Part shown: one piece after another, positions 35,097 through 45,301 of the stretch
Layout: each line of letters starts with the position of its first letter
Position numbering within the stretch: the first letter of the stretch is position 1
NCBI RefSeq assembly: GCF_003344785.1
Contig: NZ_QPMK01000004.1
Span: 1 to 64,000 of the forward strand
Length of the DNA: 64,000 nt
Reading direction: 5' to 3'
Origin: Thalassococcus profundi
GTDB lineage: Bacteria > Pseudomonadota > Alphaproteobacteria > Rhodobacterales > Rhodobacteraceae
The notes under the pieces: model-generated
Told to the model about the DNA's origin: nothing
Database searches by the model: none
What the model saw: only the letters and a program-made list of their open reading frames with translations
Made by a program: the position numbers and the translations under genes

Positions 35097-35578
35097 GGGC
35101 GCTGCTGGTCGCATTGATGCTGCTGGTCGGCAGCTCCTCCGCCCTGACGGGAGTCTTCGCGACGCCGGCCTGGGCGGTGCTGCCCGACGAGGTGCTGGAC
35201 GACCCGGCGCTCGAGGCACGCGCGCGGGAGTTGTCCAAGGGGCTGCGCTGCCTTGTCTGCCAGAACGAAAGCATCGACGAGAGCAACGCCTCGCTCGCCC
35301 GCGACCTGCGGCTGCTGGTGCGCGAGCGGCTGGTGGCCGGGGACACCGACGAGGAGGTCATCGACTTCATCGTCGCGCGCTACGGCGAGTTCGTGCTGCT
35401 GAACCCCACGACCCGCGGCGCCAACTGGCTGCTCTGGGCGGCGGGTCCCGCGATGCTGCTGCTGGCGCTCGGCATCGGCGTCTTCTACGTCCGCGCCCGT
35501 GCCAAGGCCCCGGCAGAGACCGAAACCGGCCTGAGTGATGCCGAACAGGCCCGTTTGCGCGAGATCCTGAAGGACTGA
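35093..35578 (+). CDS. ccmH: Cytochrome c-type biogenesis protein CcmH (CycL)
   Basis: A 161-residue protein with a signal anchor (first 28 residues), the apocytochrome-reducing motif LRCLVCQNES (Cys53-X2-Cys56), a short helical domain (SNASLARDLRLLVRERL, VDFIVARYGEFVLL-type segment) and a C-terminal transmembrane helix (about 110-131). It starts inside the ccmF stop (ATGA). It keeps the haem-binding Cys pair of apocytochrome c reduced for CcmF. Confidence 0.95.
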   Translation: MRALLVALMLLVGSSSALTGVFATPAWAVLPDEVLDDPALEARARELSKGLRCLVCQNESIDESNASLARDLRLLVRERLVAGDTDEEVIDFIVARYGEFVLLNPTTRGANWLLWAAGPAMLLLALGIGVFYVRARAKAPAETETGLSDAEQARLREILKD

Positions 35579-35663
35579 TCCCGACCCAAGTGACGCCGCG
35601 TTTGGCTTTGCCATTTGCCCGCCTCGCGTGTTTGATGCGCCCGAACAGTTCCGGGGGCACCAG

Positions 35664-36440
35664 ATGCAATACGACACCATCCTTTTCGACATCACCGACG
35701 ACGTGGCCGTGGTCACGCTGAACCGGCCCGACGTGATGAACGCGCTCAGCACCCAGATGCGGGCCGAGATCACCGATGCGGTGACGCGCGGCGGGCGCGA
35801 GGCGCGGGTGGTGGTGCTGACCGGCGAAGGCCGCAGCTTCTGTTCCGGCCAGGACCTGAGCGACCGCGGCAATGCCGCGAACCTCGACCTGGAACGGACT
35901 TTGCGCGACGAATACGTGCCGATGCTGCGCGCGATCTTCGACTGCCCGGTTCCGACGATTTCCGCGGTGAATGGCGCCGCGGCGGGGGCAGGGGCGAACC
36001 TCGCACTGGCCGCCGACGTGGTGATCGCCACGGAAAGCGCCTTCTTCCTGCAGGCCTTTACCCGGATCGGCCTGATCCCCGACGCGGGCGGCACCTGGTA
36101 CCTGCCGCGGCAGGTGGGGCTCGCGCGGGCCATGGGGGCCGCGCTCTTTGCCGACAAGATCACCGCCCGGCAGGCCGAGCAGTGGGGCATGATCTACGAG
36201 GCGGTGGCCGACGAGGCATTCGCCGCGCATTGGGCGGCGCGGGCCGGGCACCTGGCAAAGGGCCCGACCGCCGCCTATGCCCGCGTGAAGGAGTCGATGC
36301 GCGCCTCCTTTGGCAATTCTCTCGAAGAGCAACTGGCACTCGAGGCCAAGCTGCAGGGCGAATGCGGCAAGACCCGCGATTTCAAGGAAGGCGTCCTGGC
36401 TTTCCTGCAAAAACGCCCGGCGCAGTACGAAGGCCGCTGA
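35664..36440 (+). CDS. Enoyl-CoA hydratase/isomerase family protein, PaaG-like
   Basis: A 258-residue crotonase-fold protein. It has the CoA-binding TLNRPDVMNALS, the first oxyanion-hole part FCSGQDLSDRG and the second NGAAAGAGANLALAADVVIA, then IGLIPDAGGTWYLPR. The Asp in PDAGG and the absence of the second hydratase Glu fit PaaG-type isomerases (1,2-epoxyphenylacetyl-CoA isomerase) better than classic hydratases. No paa genes are near. The ATG at 35664 follows GGGGG. A bidirectional terminator follows. Confidence 0.85.
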   Translation: MQYDTILFDITDDVAVVTLNRPDVMNALSTQMRAEITDAVTRGGREARVVVLTGEGRSFCSGQDLSDRGNAANLDLERTLRDEYVPMLRAIFDCPVPTISAVNGAAAGAGANLALAADVVIATESAFFLQAFTRIGLIPDAGGTWYLPRQVGLARAMGAALFADKITARQAEQWGMIYEAVADEAFAAHWAARAGHLAKGPTAAYARVKESMRASFGNSLEEQLALEAKLQGECGKTRDFKEGVLAFLQKRPAQYEGR

Positions 36441-36458
36441 ACGCCTGCCAGACATGAG

Positions 36459-36490
36459 AAAAGGCCCGGAGCGGACACTCCGGGCCTTTT
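36459..36490. terminator. Bidirectional terminator
   Basis: AAAAGGCCCGGAG (36459-36471) and CTCCGGGCCTTTT (36478-36490) form a perfect 13-bp stem with A- and T-ends, between the convergent enoyl-CoA hydratase and the acidic repeat protein gene. It can stop both. Confidence 0.92.
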
Positions 36491-36511
36491 ACTTTTCACG
36501 ATGCCCGCGGA

Positions 36512-38083
36512 TCAGGCGTACATCTCTTCCTCGTGGTCCTCTTCCTCGGCCGGGGCGTCCTCGGGCGTGTCTTCGAGCGGCGTGAAGAGGATGTCGTATT
36601 GCGACGGCGGCACCTCTTCCTGGGCCGGCTCGCCCTTGATCTTCAGCTCGACATTGTCGATCCGGATATCCTCGTTCGCCGCGGAGATGTCCGAGACGAA
36701 GCGGAATTGCACGTTCTCGCTCGCAGTGTCGAGAATGCCGCCCGAATAGGTGATTGCATTGCCGTGGTCGGTGATCTCCTGTCCGGTCTCCGACCCGACC
36801 AGCGCCGTGCCCTTGTCGTTGACCACGAAGTTGTCGAGCGTCACCCAGTCGCCGTCGTCGATCTGCACTTCGACCTTGAAGCTGTCCGCGTCGCGGCCCG
36901 AGTTTTCGAAATAGCGCGCGCAATCGGTGCGGGCGTCAAAGCTGAACTCCACGTCGCCGTCGGTCTCGACCTCCTTGAAGTAAAGCTCTCCGTCGTCGTA
37001 GCCGTCGGTCGCCAGCGCGTTGTACTGGACGTCCCAGTCGGTCCGCCCGACCACCGCGTCGCTGTGGGTCGGGTGCCAGACGTGGTTGAAATCCTCGGAA
37101 AAGGCGATCTCGTCCTCGGTCGGGTCGTCGGTAGTGGTGATCGTCACGTCGCTGAACTGCACGACCTCGTCCGAAGAGGTGAAGTCGGCCACGACGCGGA
37201 ACTGCGCATTGTCTTCGACCGTGTCGAGGATGCCGCCGGAATAGGTCAGGTCGCTGAGGTTTTCGCCCAGCTTCTGGCCGGTCTGGTTTCCGACCAGCGC
37301 CTTCTGGTGATAATCAACCTCGAAGGTGTCCAGCGTCACCCAGTGGCCGCCGTCGATCTGCACCTGCACGTGCAGCTGATCTTCGAGCCAGCCCGAGTTT
37401 TCGAAGTTGTACGCCTTGTTGATCTTGCCGGTCAGCTCGAAGGTCACGGGACCGTCGCTGTCGACCTCTTCGAAGGTCAGCGCACCGTCGTAGCAGCCAT
37501 TGGCGGTCAGCTTTCCGTTGGACATGTACCAGCGCGCATCGGAGGCGATGCCGGAGCTGTCGGCAGGATGGTAGACGCCCGAGGGATCGAATTCGAAGGC
37601 GATCTCCTGCACCGGTCCGCTGCCCGGCACGCCGGCCAGCAGAACCTGGCCCGCGCCGTCGTCGGAATTGACCACCGCCGTGAGCGAGCTCAGGTCGATG
37701 TCTTCGGCGGTGAGAGGGTTCAGGCTGTCGAGGTAGAAGGTGAAGAACCCGGTGCCCACCGTGCCGCTGGTGGAATCCGCGGTCTGGCCGAACTGCACCT
37801 TCACGTCGTAATTGTCCTGGGTCGTCGCACCGTTGGACAGGCTGTTCTCTGAATCGGCATTGGCCGAAAAGCCGGTCACGGCCTCTTGGTTGACCAGCGG
37901 GAAGATCACCAGGTCCGACGCCACGGCATCGTTGGTGAGGTTGAAGAAGACCCCGTCGAGGTCGAAGTTTGCAGGATCGTCCGGTTCGACCTGGAAAAAC
38001 AGGTTGCCCTCATCCTCGAAGATGTAGACCCGCACCTGAGGATCGGTCCCCAGCACCACTTCCTTTGCATAGCCTGTCGGCAT
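36512..38083 (-). CDS. Acidic two-repeat protein of unknown function
   Basis: A 523-residue, very acidic protein with no signal peptide or membrane helix. An N-terminal beta-rich domain (about 1-155) is followed by two related repeats at about 160-317 and 325-483. They share the segments YHP/WHP, FENSG, V-X-VQIDxGxWVTLD, ALVGxxTGQ and TYSGGILDT, and have one Cys each (197 and 388). The tail (485-523) is Glu/Asp/Pro-rich. The repeats look like beta-sandwich, lectin- or carbohydrate-binding-type modules. Lack of a signal and high acidity would suit a type I secreted protein, but no nonapeptide RTX repeats or exporter genes are present. I do not recognise the family. It is probably a single-gene unit. 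Confidence 0.8.
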   Translation of the reverse strand: MPTGYAKEVVLGTDPQVRVYIFEDEGNLFFQVEPDDPANFDLDGVFFNLTNDAVASDLVIFPLVNQEAVTGFSANADSENSLSNGATTQDNYDVKVQFGQTADSTSGTVGTGFFTFYLDSLNPLTAEDIDLSSLTAVVNSDDGAGQVLLAGVPGSGPVQEIAFEFDPSGVYHPADSSGIASDARWYMSNGKLTANGCYDGALTFEEVDSDGPVTFELTGKINKAYNFENSGWLEDQLHVQVQIDGGHWVTLDTFEVDYHQKALVGNQTGQKLGENLSDLTYSGGILDTVEDNAQFRVVADFTSSDEVVQFSDVTITTTDDPTEDEIAFSEDFNHVWHPTHSDAVVGRTDWDVQYNALATDGYDDGELYFKEVETDGDVEFSFDARTDCARYFENSGRDADSFKVEVQIDDGDWVTLDNFVVNDKGTALVGSETGQEITDHGNAITYSGGILDTASENVQFRFVSDISAANEDIRIDNVELKIKGEPAQEEVPPSQYDILFTPLEDTPEDAPAEEEDHEEEMYA

Positions 38084-38323
38084 GGCTTGTCCCCCTTACA
38101 AGACAAATTGTGACCATTCACAGGCATTTCTTAGGCGCATCCGTTGCGCCGCGGATGCAATTTGTTTGAAACACTCTGTTTCCGCGGGGATTCGGCGGAG
38201 TTTGAAAGTCGCGCCGGGTCGGTATGCGCACAATCGCGTTCTTGGGCAGGTTTTGTCCCTGATCCGGAAACGCGGTGTCGTCGCGGGATCCGACGCCCAT
38301 CACATGCGTCGGATGTCCCGGGT
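38084..38323. other. Upstream region of the acidic repeat gene with two hairpins
   Basis: No gene between the acidic repeat gene and the citrate synthase terminator. Two inverted repeats stand out: GCATCCG-N8-CGGATGC (38137-38158), about 55 bp before the repeat-gene start, and ATCCGACGC-N9-GCGTCGGAT (38288-38314), a 9-bp perfect stem. The promoter of the repeat gene must lie here, so these are candidate operators or leader hairpins. Confidence 0.5.
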
Positions 38324-38360
38324 CAGAAACGAAAACGGCCCCGATGTTGCCATCGGGGCC
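38324..38360 (-). terminator. Terminator after citrate synthase
   Basis: On the minus strand GGCCCCGATG (38360-38351) pairs with CATCGGGGCC (38346-38337) around a 4-nt loop. It is followed by GTTTTCGTTTC. It begins about 24 bp after the gltA stop. Confidence 0.88.
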
Positions 38361-38383
38361 TTGTCATGTGCTGCACCGTCCGC

Positions 38384-39679
38384 TCAGCGGTTCTCGATAT
38401 CCGTGTAGTCGCGCAGCGTGTTGCCGAGATAGAGCTGCCGCGGGCGGCCGATCTTGAGCTGCGGGTCGCTGATCTGTTCCTTCCACTGAGAAATCCAGCC
38501 GACGGTCCGGGCCACGGCGAAGATCGGCGTGAACATCGAGGTCGGAAAGCCCATCGCCTCGAGGATGATGCCGGAATAGAAATCGACGTTCGGGAACAGC
38601 TTCTTGTCCGAAAAATAGGGATCGGCCAGCGCCGCCGCCTCCAGCTCCTTCGCGACCTGCAGGACCGGGTTGTTCTCGACGCCCAGAAGGTCCAGCACCT
38701 CGTCGGCGGATTGCTTCATCACCTTGGCGCGCGGGTCGAAGTTCTTGTAGACGCGGTGGCCGAAGCCCATCAGCCGGTAGGGATCGTTCTTGTCCTTGGC
38801 GCGGGCGATGAATTCCGGGATGCGGTCGGGCGTCCCGATTTCCTTTAGCATCTCGAGGCAGGCCTGGTTGGCGCCGCCATGCGCCGGACCCCAAAGGCAG
38901 GCGATGCCGGCGGCGATGCAGGCAAAGGGGTTGGCGCCAGAGGACGAGGCCAGACGCACGGTCGAGGTCGAGGCGTTCTGCTCGTGATCGGCGTGCAGGG
39001 TAAAGATCCGGTCCATCGCGCGGCTCAGGATCGGGTTGACCACGTATTCCTCGGCCGGGACGGCAAAGCACATGCGCAGGAAGTTCGACGCATAGTCGAG
39101 GTCGTTGCGTGGATAGATGAACGGCTGGCCGACGTGGTACTTGTAGGCCCAGGCGGCGATGGTCGGCATCTTGGCGATCAGGCGGATCGACGCGACCTCG
39201 CGCTGCCAGGGGTCCGAGATGTCGGTACTGTCGTGGTAGAAGGCCGACATCGCGCCGACGACGCCCACCATGACCGCCATCGGATGCGCGTCGCGGCGGA
39301 ACCCGCGGAAGAAGTTCTGCATCTGCTCGTGCAGCATCGTGTGGTTGGTCACACGGTTCTCGAAATCCTCGAGCTGCGCGCCGGTGGGCAGTTCGCCGTA
39401 AAGCAGCAGGTAGCAGACTTCGAGGAAGTGCGATTTCGACGCCAACTGGTCGATCGGGTAGCCGCGGTGCAGCAACTCGCCCTTGTCGCCGTCGATAAAG
39501 GTGATGGTGCTGTCGCAGGATGCGGTGGAGGTGAAGCCCGGATCGTAGGTGAAGGCGCCAGTCTGGGCATAGAGCTTGCGGATGTCGATGACATCGGGAC
39601 CCGCGGTCGGCGTGAACATGGGCAGTTCGTATTCGGTGCCGTCAATGTTCAGCGTCGCGGATTTTTTGGAGTCTGCCAT
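38384..39679 (-). CDS. gltA: Citrate synthase
   Basis: A 431-residue type II (hexameric) citrate synthase, the entry enzyme of the TCA cycle. It has the N-terminal extension typical of Gram-negative enzymes, [12 protein letters not shown], catalytic His in [32 protein letters not shown] and His/Asp in [15 protein letters not shown] and [13 protein letters not shown]. The ATG at 39679 follows AAAGGACACT. It is followed by its own terminator and lies 84 bp after gltX on the same strand. Confidence 0.97.
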   Translation of the reverse strand: MADSKKSATLNIDGTEYELPMFTPTAGPDVIDIRKLYAQTGAFTYDPGFTSTASCDSTITFIDGDKGELLHRGYPIDQLASKSHFLEVCYLLLYGELPTGAQLEDFENRVTNHTMLHEQMQNFFRGFRRDAHPMAVMVGVVGAMSAFYHDSTDISDPWQREVASIRLIAKMPTIAAWAYKYHVGQPFIYPRNDLDYASNFLRMCFAVPAEEYVVNPILSRAMDRIFTLHADHEQNASTSTVRLASSSGANPFACIAAGIACLWGPAHGGANQACLEMLKEIGTPDRIPEFIARAKDKNDPYRLMGFGHRVYKNFDPRAKVMKQSADEVLDLLGVENNPVLQVAKELEAAALADPYFSDKKLFPNVDFYSGIILEAMGFPTSMFTPIFAVARTVGWISQWKEQISDPQLKIGRPRQLYLGNTLRDYTDIENR

Positions 39680-39763
39680 GAATAGTGTCCTTTGTTCCAA
39701 GCTGCCGGGCGCTGCCGGCCTTCTATCCGTCAACGGTCTTGAGAAAGTGTGACCCGGAAGGGA

Positions 39764-41176
39764 TCAGCCGCTCTCAAATTCCGCGGCCCGGCCCAGACGA
39801 GACAGGGTTTCGTCGCGGCCCAGGACCAACATCATGTCGAACACGCTCGGGGTGACCGCGCGCCCGGCAAGAGCGGCCCGCATCGGACCCGCCAGCTTGC
39901 CGAATTTGGTCTCGTGCGCCTCGGCAACCTGCGTGGTGACACGCTCCAATTCGTCTCGGGACCACGTAGCATTTTGCAGGTGCGGCGTCAACGCGGCCAG
40001 TATACTGCGGGATACCGGATCGAGTGCCTTGGCGGCTTTCTCATCCGGAAAAATCGGCGTTTCCGCCAGAATAAAGTGCGCTTTTTCAAGCAGTTCCGGT
40101 ATGGTCTTGGCTCGGTCCTTGAGGCAGTACATCGCCCGTCCCAACCCGTCCGCCTGACCCGCGGTCAAGGGCGGATCGCCCACGGCGGCGCGGAATTGGG
40201 CGATTTCATGCAGCAGTGCAGCATCGTCGGCCATGGCGATCTGCTGACCGCAGATGTTCTCCAGTTTCTTGAAGTCGAGCCGCGCCGGAGACTTGCCGAT
40301 TCCCGACAGGTCGAACCACTCCTGCGCCTGTGCATCCGTGAAGACCTCGTCGTCGCCATGGCTCCAGCCCAGCCGCGCGAGATAGTTGCGCATCCCCGCC
40401 GCCGGGTAGCCCATGGTCTGGTATTCCTCGAGCCCCACGGCGCCGTGGCGCTTGGACAGCTTCTTGCCGTCGGGGCCGTGGATCAGCGGGATATGCGCCC
40501 AGACCGGCACGTCCCAGCCCATGGCCGTGTAGATGCCCATCTGCCGAGCGGCGTTGTTGAGGTGATCGTCGCCGCGGATCACATGGGTCACGCCCATGTC
40601 GTGGTCGTCCACCACCACCGCCAGCATGTAGACCGGCGTGCCGTCCGAGCGTAGCAACACCATGTCGTCGAGCTGATCGTTGCCGATGCTGACGTCGCCC
40701 TGCACCGCATCCCGGATCACCGTCGTCCCGTCCAGCGGGGTCTTGAGCCGGATGACATAGGGCGCGTCCGGGTGGGTCACCGGATCGGCGTCGCGCCAGG
40801 GGCTCTGGAACAGGGTCGACCGGCCTTCGGAGCGGGCGGCCTCGCGGAAGGCCTCGATTTCCTCCTGGGTGGAGAAGCACTTGTAGGCGGCCCCCTTCTC
40901 AAGCAGCTGATGCGCCACCTCGGCGTGACGGTCAGCACCTGCGGCCTGGCTCACCACTTCGCCGTCATGGTCCAGACCCAGCCAGTCCAGCCCCTTGAGG
41001 ATCGCGGCGGTCGCCTCGGGGGTCGAGCGGGCACGGTCGGTATCCTCGATCCGCAGCAGGAACTTGCCGCCACGGCCCCGCGCGAACAGCCAGTTGAACA
41101 GCGCCGTCCGCGCCCCGCCGATGTGCAGGTAGCCGGTCGGCGAGGGCGCGAAACGGGTGACGATCTCGGAGGCCAT
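39764..41176 (-). CDS. gltX: Glutamate--tRNA ligase
   Basis: A 470-residue class I aminoacyl-tRNA synthetase. It has the HIGH-type motif [37 protein letters not shown], the KMSKS-type motif KKLSKRHG, and a C-terminal anticodon-binding helical domain. Length fits bacterial GluRS. Alphaproteobacteria often carry two gltX genes, one of which can be a GluQ-type; nothing here decides that. It is divergent from comEC. Confidence 0.95.
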   Translation of the reverse strand: MASEIVTRFAPSPTGYLHIGGARTALFNWLFARGRGGKFLLRIEDTDRARSTPEATAAILKGLDWLGLDHDGEVVSQAAGADRHAEVAHQLLEKGAAYKCFSTQEEIEAFREAARSEGRSTLFQSPWRDADPVTHPDAPYVIRLKTPLDGTTVIRDAVQGDVSIGNDQLDDMVLLRSDGTPVYMLAVVVDDHDMGVTHVIRGDDHLNNAARQMGIYTAMGWDVPVWAHIPLIHGPDGKKLSKRHGAVGLEEYQTMGYPAAGMRNYLARLGWSHGDDEVFTDAQAQEWFDLSGIGKSPARLDFKKLENICGQQIAMADDAALLHEIAQFRAAVGDPPLTAGQADGLGRAMYCLKDRAKTIPELLEKAHFILAETPIFPDEKAAKALDPVSRSILAALTPHLQNATWSRDELERVTTQVAEAHETKFGKLAGPMRAALAGRAVTPSVFDMMLVLGRDETLSRLGRAAEFESG

Positions 41177-41252
41177 GGGGCGTTAACCTTATGATAACCG
41201 CAGGCAGATAGCGTTGAGGCTTCCTTAACCATTGGCCGCAGGGAGGACAAGC

Positions 41253-43322
41253 ATGCGGCGGGTGCTGGCGCGGGTCGAAGCGGGGCTCCTGGGGCAGCGC
41301 GGGCATCTCTTTCCCTGGGTGCCGGTGTTCCTGGCGATCGGCATCGGCGGCTATTTCGCGCTGCGGTTCGAACCGCCGGTCTGGGCGCTGATCTCGTCCG
41401 GCCTTGGCGGACTCGTCCTGATCTGCCTGCACCGCTGGTGCGGCGCGCTTTCGGGAACGCTGCTGCTGGCCGCCGGGCTTGTCGCCTGCGGCGCCGCCCT
41501 CGCAGGCGCTCGCGCGCAGATGGTGGCCGCGCCACTGATCGAATACCGCTACTATGGCCCGATCGAGGGGCGCATCGTGGATATCGACCGCTCCGCCTCG
41601 GACGCGGTGCGGCTGACGCTCGACCAGGTGGTGCTGGAACGTATGGCGCCCGACCGGCGTCCGGAGCGTGTACGCGTGGCGCTGCATGGGCAACAGGGTT
41701 ACATCGATCCGGCACCGGGGATGCGGGTGATCCTGACCGGGCACCTCTCGGCGGCCAACGGCCCGGTGGAGCCGGGCGGCTTCGACTTCCGCCGCCACGC
41801 CTGGTTCCAGCGTCTCGGCGCCGTCGGCTACACCCGCACGCCGGTGCTGAATCTTGAGGAACCGGGTCCGGGACTGCGCATCTTTGCCGCGCGCATGGCG
41901 TTGTCGGAGAGGGTGCAGAACGGCCTGCCCGGAGAGACCGGCGCCTTTGCCGCCGCGATCATGACCGGAGACCGCAGCGGCATGGGGCAGGGCACGCTGA
42001 CCGCCCTGCGCCACAGCAACCTGGCGCATCTGCTGGCGATCTCCGGCCTGCACATGGGGCTTCTGGCCGGCTTCGTCTTCGGGGTCTTGCGCCTTGGCCT
42101 CATCGGTTTCGCCCTGCGCTATCCGGTCAAGAAGTTTGCCGCCACGGGCGCCTTGGCGGTGGCGGCGGGCTACCTCGCGCTCTCGGGCGGCAACGTGGCC
42201 ACCGAGCGCGCCTTCGTCATGGTCGCCGTGGCGCTGCTCGCGGTACTCTGCGACCGCCGCGCGATCAGCCTGCGGGCGGTGGCGATCGCGGCGCTGATCG
42301 TGCTTCTGCTGCGGCCCGAAGCCTTGCTCGGCCCCGGCTTCCAGATGTCCTTTGCCGCCACCACCGCGCTCGTGGCCGTCTTCGCGGCTTTGCGACACAT
42401 CCCGCCGGACCGCCGCGGGCCAAAGGTGCTGCGGGCGGCCGGGGCGGTGGTGTTGTCCTCGCTGGTCGCGGGGCTGGCCACGGCGCCCGTCGCCATGGCG
42501 CATTTCAACATCGTTTCGCATTACGGGCTGCTCGCGAACCTCGTCTCGGTGCCGCTGATGGGGGTGCTGGTGATGCCGGCCGCGGTGCTGGCGGCGCTGC
42601 TCATGCCGCTCGGGCTCGACTGGATCGGGCTGGCGTTGATGAAGCCGGGGCTGGACTGGATCCTGGGCGTCGCGCACCGCGTCAGCGGCTGGGACGGCGC
42701 GGTGGGCACCGTGGTGGCGCCGGACCCTGTGGTGCTGCCGCTGTTGGCCCTAGGTATGCTCTTCGTCCTGCTTTGGCAGGGCCGCCTGCGGTGGGCCGGG
42801 GTGGCGCCGGCGACGCTTGCGGGGCTGCTCTGGGTGCAGACCGACCGCCCGCCGGTGCTGATCGCCTCGGACGGGCGTCTGGTCGGCGTCATGGGCGTCG
42901 AGGGCCGCGCCCTGTCACGGGTGCGCGGCAACGGCTTCGCGGCGGAGGTCTGGCTGGAAAACGACGGCGACGGCGCCGATCAACCGGGGGCCGCGGCGCG
43001 CTGGCCCGGCGGGCTGGACGCGGCTGTCGTCGGGCATGCGCTGGGGACCGGCGCGCTCTGGCACGTGCCCGGAAAACGCGCCGCAGAGCAGTTTTCGGGC
43101 TGTGCCAAGGGTGACGTGGTGGTGAGTCCCGTGCCGCTGCCGCGGCTCGATTGCCTGACCTTCGGGCCGGAAGATCTGGAGAAAAGCGGCGCCGTGGCGC
43201 TCTGGCCGTCCGACACGACCCTGCCGCACATGCTCACCGCGCGGCAGGTGTCGGGACAACGGATCTGGCACGGCGCCGCGGCAGACACCACCGTCCGGCT
43301 TGCCCACCGCGGTCCCGGGTAA
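41253..43322 (+). CDS. ComEC/Rec2-family DNA uptake channel protein
   Basis: A 689-residue polytopic membrane protein. After an N-terminal hydrophobic region and a DUF4131-like domain (about 95-205) comes the competence channel domain with HLLAISGLHMGLLAGF, PGFQMSFAATTALV and many helices. In Bacillus ComEC carries DNA into the cell. The C-terminal region (about 535-689) resembles the end of the usual metallo-hydrolase part but has no HxHxDH motif, so nuclease activity is unlikely from this chain. The ATG at 41253 follows GGGAGG; an in-frame TTG lies 21 bp earlier. It is convergent with lexA, 3 bp away. Confidence 0.88.
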   Translation: MRRVLARVEAGLLGQRGHLFPWVPVFLAIGIGGYFALRFEPPVWALISSGLGGLVLICLHRWCGALSGTLLLAAGLVACGAALAGARAQMVAAPLIEYRYYGPIEGRIVDIDRSASDAVRLTLDQVVLERMAPDRRPERVRVALHGQQGYIDPAPGMRVILTGHLSAANGPVEPGGFDFRRHAWFQRLGAVGYTRTPVLNLEEPGPGLRIFAARMALSERVQNGLPGETGAFAAAIMTGDRSGMGQGTLTALRHSNLAHLLAISGLHMGLLAGFVFGVLRLGLIGFALRYPVKKFAATGALAVAAGYLALSGGNVATERAFVMVAVALLAVLCDRRAISLRAVAIAALIVLLLRPEALLGPGFQMSFAATTALVAVFAALRHIPPDRRGPKVLRAAGAVVLSSLVAGLATAPVAMAHFNIVSHYGLLANLVSVPLMGVLVMPAAVLAALLMPLGLDWIGLALMKPGLDWILGVAHRVSGWDGAVGTVVAPDPVVLPLLALGMLFVLLWQGRLRWAGVAPATLAGLLWVQTDRPPVLIASDGRLVGVMGVEGRALSRVRGNGFAAEVWLENDGDGADQPGAAARWPGGLDAAVVGHALGTGALWHVPGKRAAEQFSGCAKGDVVVSPVPLPRLDCLTFGPEDLEKSGAVALWPSDTTLPHMLTARQVSGQRIWHGAAADTTVRLAHRGPG

Positions 43323-43325
43323 CGA

Positions 43326-44021
43326 TCAGTAGGTGCGGATCAGCCCGACCAGCCGGCCCTGAACGGATACCGCGCCAAGCGGCAGGATGCGCGGCTCGTA
43401 GGCCGGGTTCGCCGCCTCGAGCACGATCATGTCGCCCTTGCGCTGGAAGCGCTTGAGAGTCGCCTCGTACCCTTCGATCTGGGCCACGACGATATCGCCG
43501 TTGTCGGCGCTCGACGTTTCGCGGATCACCACGACGTCGCCGTCGTTGATGCCCGCGTCGATCATCGAATCGCCTTTGACTTCAAGCGCATAGTGGCGGC
43601 CCTTGCCGCTGATCATCTGGCCCGGCACCGCGATGTCGTCGGGGTTGTCGTTCAGCGCCTGGATCGGTTCACCGGCAGCGATACTGCCCACAAGTTGAAC
43701 GCTGCTGACGTGCAGATCGGCCACCGGCTGCGCACCGGCGGGGCGGCTGTCGGGACGGTCGCCGTCGATCACCTGCGGGCTGAAACCGGCGGGCTTTCCG
43801 CCGATGCTGTCGGGCAGCTTCACGATCTCGATGGCGCGCGCGCGGTGCGCCAGACGGCGGATGAAGCCGCGCTCCTCCAGCGCCGTGATCAGCCGGTGAA
43901 TCCCGGACTTCGACCGCAGGTCGAGCGCGTCCTTCATCTCGTCAAAGCTGGGCGGTACGCCGTCCCGCGCCACGCGCCGGTTGATGAAGTCCAGAAGGTC
44001 GAGTTGTTTCTTGGTTAGCAT
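43326..44021 (-). CDS. lexA: SOS repressor LexA
   Basis: A 231-residue repressor-protease. The N-terminal winged helix (about 1-65; [20 protein letters not shown]) binds operators. The self-cleavage site is Ala-Gly in SIAAGEP. Catalytic Ser is in [11 protein letters not shown] and Lys in YEATLKRF. RecA-DNA filaments trigger cleavage after damage. The ATG at 44021 follows GGAG. It has its own promoter with an alphaproteobacterial SOS box, so it should repress itself. Confidence 0.97.
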   Translation of the reverse strand: MLTKKQLDLLDFINRRVARDGVPPSFDEMKDALDLRSKSGIHRLITALEERGFIRRLAHRARAIEIVKLPDSIGGKPAGFSPQVIDGDRPDSRPAGAQPVADLHVSSVQLVGSIAAGEPIQALNDNPDDIAVPGQMISGKGRHYALEVKGDSMIDAGINDGDVVVIRETSSADNGDIVVAQIEGYEATLKRFQRKGDMIVLEAANPAYEPRILPLGAVSVQGRLVGLIRTY

Positions 44022-44048
44022 AATGCACTCCACGCCTTATCACGTTTT

Positions 44049-44077
44049 GTTCTACCCATGTTCTCCATTTGTGTCAA
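44049..44077 (-). promoter_or_regulatory. lexA promoter with SOS box
   Basis: On the plus strand GTTC-TACCCAT-GTTC spans 44049-44063, an exact alphaproteobacterial LexA box (GTTC-N7-GTTC). In the gene's direction TTGACA (44077-44072) and TAGAAC (44054-44049) form -35 and -10 with 17-bp spacing. The box covers the -10 element, so bound LexA would block its own promoter. Confidence 0.92.
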
Positions 44078-44128
44078 CATTTTGTGGATAAGTCTTAAGA
44101 TTCGGTGAAATGCGCACAAGAAAACGCG

Positions 44129-45301
44129 TCAGAGCGGGAGGTAGGCCACCGTTTCGCCCGCCGTCCGAGCGGGGTCATCGACCGGCCGCACCAGAAGCGC
44201 ATTCGCTGCGCCCAGCACGCTCAGCAAGGCGCTGTCCTGCCGGTCGAATGCGGTGAGGCCATCGGCACCCAGATGCGCACGCATGTAATGCTCGCGTGGG
44301 CCATTGGCGGGGAGAGGTGCCGCCAGCGAGGCGCGGTGCAACGGTACCGGCGCGCGGCCGAGCCCCAGCATGGCGCGGATCACGGGCAGCACGAAGACAT
44401 GGCCGCAAACCATTGCGCTCACAGGATTTCCGGGAAGGCCGATCATCATGGAGCCGTGCAGCCGTCCGGCCATGAGCGGTTTTCCGGGCCGCATCGCGAC
44501 CTTGTAGAACGCTCGCTCCATGCCAAGATCGCCGGCCACCCGAGCGACCAGATCGTGATCGCCGACCGAGGCGCCGCCGATGGTCAGCACGAGGTCCGCA
44601 CCCTTTGCCAGATCCAGCACCGTGCGCAGTGCGTCGGTGTCGTCGCGGGCGATGGGCAGCATGCGCGGCGCCGCGCCAGCAGCCCGCAAGAGCGCGTGCA
44701 GGCCAAAGCTGTTCGACGCGATGATCTGGTCGGGGCCGGGGTCGTCGCCGGGCATCACCAACTCGTCGCCGGTGGCGATGATCGCCACCACGGGTTTGCG
44801 GCGCACCGGCACAATCGCGATGTTCATCGCGGCCAGCAGGGCGATGTCGTTGGGGCCCAGCACACGGCCCGCTGTGACCACGTCGCCGCGTTTGAAATCG
44901 CCGCCTGCGGGGCGGATATAGCGGTTTTCGTCGAGGTCCGCCTTGAGCGTTATGCGGTCGCGGTCGCGGGTCACATCCTCCTGGATGATGACCCGCATGC
45001 CGCCGTCAGGAACCGGGGCACCGGTGAAGATGCGCACCGCCTCGCCGGGGCCGATCGGGCGATCGAAACCGTGGCCCGCCGCCGCTTCGCCGATCACGCG
45101 GAACGTGGCGCCGGGCTGTGGATCGGCATCGGGAATGGCATAGCCATCCATGGCCGAGGCGGCAAAGGGCGGCTGGTCGCGCCGCGCGGTGACATCGGCG
45201 CCCAGCACGCAGCCCGCCGCCTGAAGCAGCGGCACGTGGTCGACGGGCATGTCTGGCGCAAGCGCGAAAAGCTGGTCCAGCGCCTCTGAAACCGTGATCA
45301 T
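44129..45301 (-). CDS. moeA: Molybdopterin molybdenumtransferase MoeA
   Basis: A 390-residue enzyme that inserts molybdate into adenylated molybdopterin. It has [37 protein letters not shown], the molybdopterin-binding [11 protein letters not shown] and [12 protein letters not shown]. It overlaps moaC by 4 bp and is the last gene of the trpG-trpD-ung-trpC-moaC-moeA operon; lexA follows with a separate promoter 107 bp later. Confidence 0.96.
   Translation of the reverse strand: MITVSEALDQLFALAPDMPVDHVPLLQAAGCVLGADVTARRDQPPFAASAMDGYAIPDADPQPGATFRVIGEAAAGHGFDRPIGPGEAVRIFTGAPVPDGGMRVIIQEDVTRDRDRITLKADLDENRYIRPAGGDFKRGDVVTAGRVLGPNDIALLAAMNIAIVPVRRKPVVAIIATGDELVMPGDDPGPDQIIASNSFGLHALLRAAGAAPRMLPIARDDTDALRTVLDLAKGADLVLTIGGASVGDHDLVARVAGDLGMERAFYKVAMRPGKPLMAGRLHGSMMIGLPGNPVSAMVCGHVFVLPVIRAMLGLGRAPVPLHRASLAAPLPANGPREHYMRAHLGADGLTAFDRQDSALLSVLGAANALLVRPVDDPARTAGETVAYLPL

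Noticed and set aside
32397-35219. A 940-codon open frame on the minus strand opposite gmk, the carbonic anhydrase and ccmF
   Set aside because: It is Arg/Pro/His-rich with no domain, lies wholly across well-recognised genes and is an artefact of high GC at third positions.
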